NCBI GenBank assembly: GCA_902782595.1
Contig: CACZNW010000188.1
Coordinates: 1 to 5,692 of the forward strand
DNA length: 5,692 nucleotides
From: an uncultured Methanobrevibacter sp.
GTDB lineage: Archaea; Methanobacteriota; Methanobacteria; Methanobacteriales; Methanobacteriaceae
Direction: 5' to 3'
The notes under the pieces are model-generated. The model was not told the origin of the DNA and made no database searches. It was given only the letters and a program-made list of their open reading frames with translations. The stretch's first letter is position 1. Every line of letters starts with the position of its first letter. Made by a program: the position numbers and the translations under genes. This document shows, in pieces, positions 5,668-5,692 of the stretch.

Positions 5668-5692
5668 TCAGGACATGGCTTGGTAGTTCATA
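5668..5692 (-). CDS. Possible 3' end of an upstream minus-strand gene (edge fragment)
   Basis: A frame entering from the right edge reads MNYQAMS and stops at TGA (5670-5668), which overlaps the GAGGAGG site of the next small ORF. A stop overlapping a Shine-Dalgarno is a common operon junction. Only seven codons are visible, so identity cannot be judged and it may be chance. Confidence 0.22.

Noticed and set aside
5678..5692. A second GTAGTTCA (5683-5690) on the plus strand, as if another IS605 right end
   Set aside because: No stem-loop immediately precedes it and no omega-RNA-like pairings or tnpB-like frame are visible upstream; on the minus strand it lies in a plausible coding tail, so chance is the better explanation.
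5610..5692. Leader-peptide attenuator for Phe upstream of pheT
   Set aside because: The 24-aa frame has only one Phe, no terminator/antiterminator pair is seen, and a membrane gene with its own TATA box intervenes.
1..5692. tRNA, rRNA or CRISPR arrays
   Set aside because: No cloverleaf with a GTTCRA-type arm in context, no rRNA-like conserved stretches and no regularly spaced direct repeats were seen on either strand. The GTTCAA at 131-136 belongs to the transposon-end motif, not a tRNA T-arm.

Overview
The window looks like a chromosomal segment of an AT-rich methanogenic archaeon of the order Methanobacteriales, most likely Methanobrevibacter or a close relative. Three lines of evidence support this. 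It encodes sn-glycerol-1-phosphate dehydrogenase, the hallmark enzyme of archaeal lipid synthesis. It carries archaea-typical families: UPF0179 and an archaeal-type PheRS beta subunit. Its Shine-Dalgarno sites (GAGGTGAT, GGTGATATC) match methanogen 16S rRNA. The genus call is inference from composition and gene content; no rRNA is present.

Layout. Positions 1-136 hold the right end of an IS200/IS605-type element: the last codons of a tnpB-like frame overlapped by a folded, omega-RNA-like end (34-135) that finishes in the characteristic GTAGTTCA. The element stops 10 bases before a start codon. From there a tight plus-strand operon runs egsA (147-1190), a Cys-rich UPF0179 gene (1191-1628), rpiA (1628-2314) and a two-helix membrane protein (about 2324-2539). 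Its junctions are 0-nt gaps, 1-nt overlaps or a few bases. A T-rich stretch ends it.

A second plus-strand cluster follows: a YjbQ/UPF0047 protein (2623-3027), a single-domain winged-helix regulator (3064-3324), and a 46-codon membrane peptide starting with TTG (3354-3494). The peptide is short enough for automatic gene callers to miss. These genes converge on pheT, which lies on the minus strand (5156 to 3501). A small palindromic hairpin sits at the junction. pheT is preceded 18 nt upstream by a 118-aa polytopic membrane protein (5531 to 5175), unusual for His/Glu/Asp clusters inside its helices. Further upstream on the minus strand are a good TATA element, a 24-codon ORF with a very strong Shine-Dalgarno, and possibly the last codons of another gene.

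How the parts work together. egsA and rpiA supply core metabolism: the lipid backbone and pentose phosphates. UPF0179 travels with them as a probable metal or Fe-S protein of unknown role. The most interesting point is the left edge. The omega-RNA-like end abuts egsA so closely that the segment used as a TnpB guide in this family would be the egsA ribosome-binding site and first codons, and egsA transcription probably has to pass through the transposon end.
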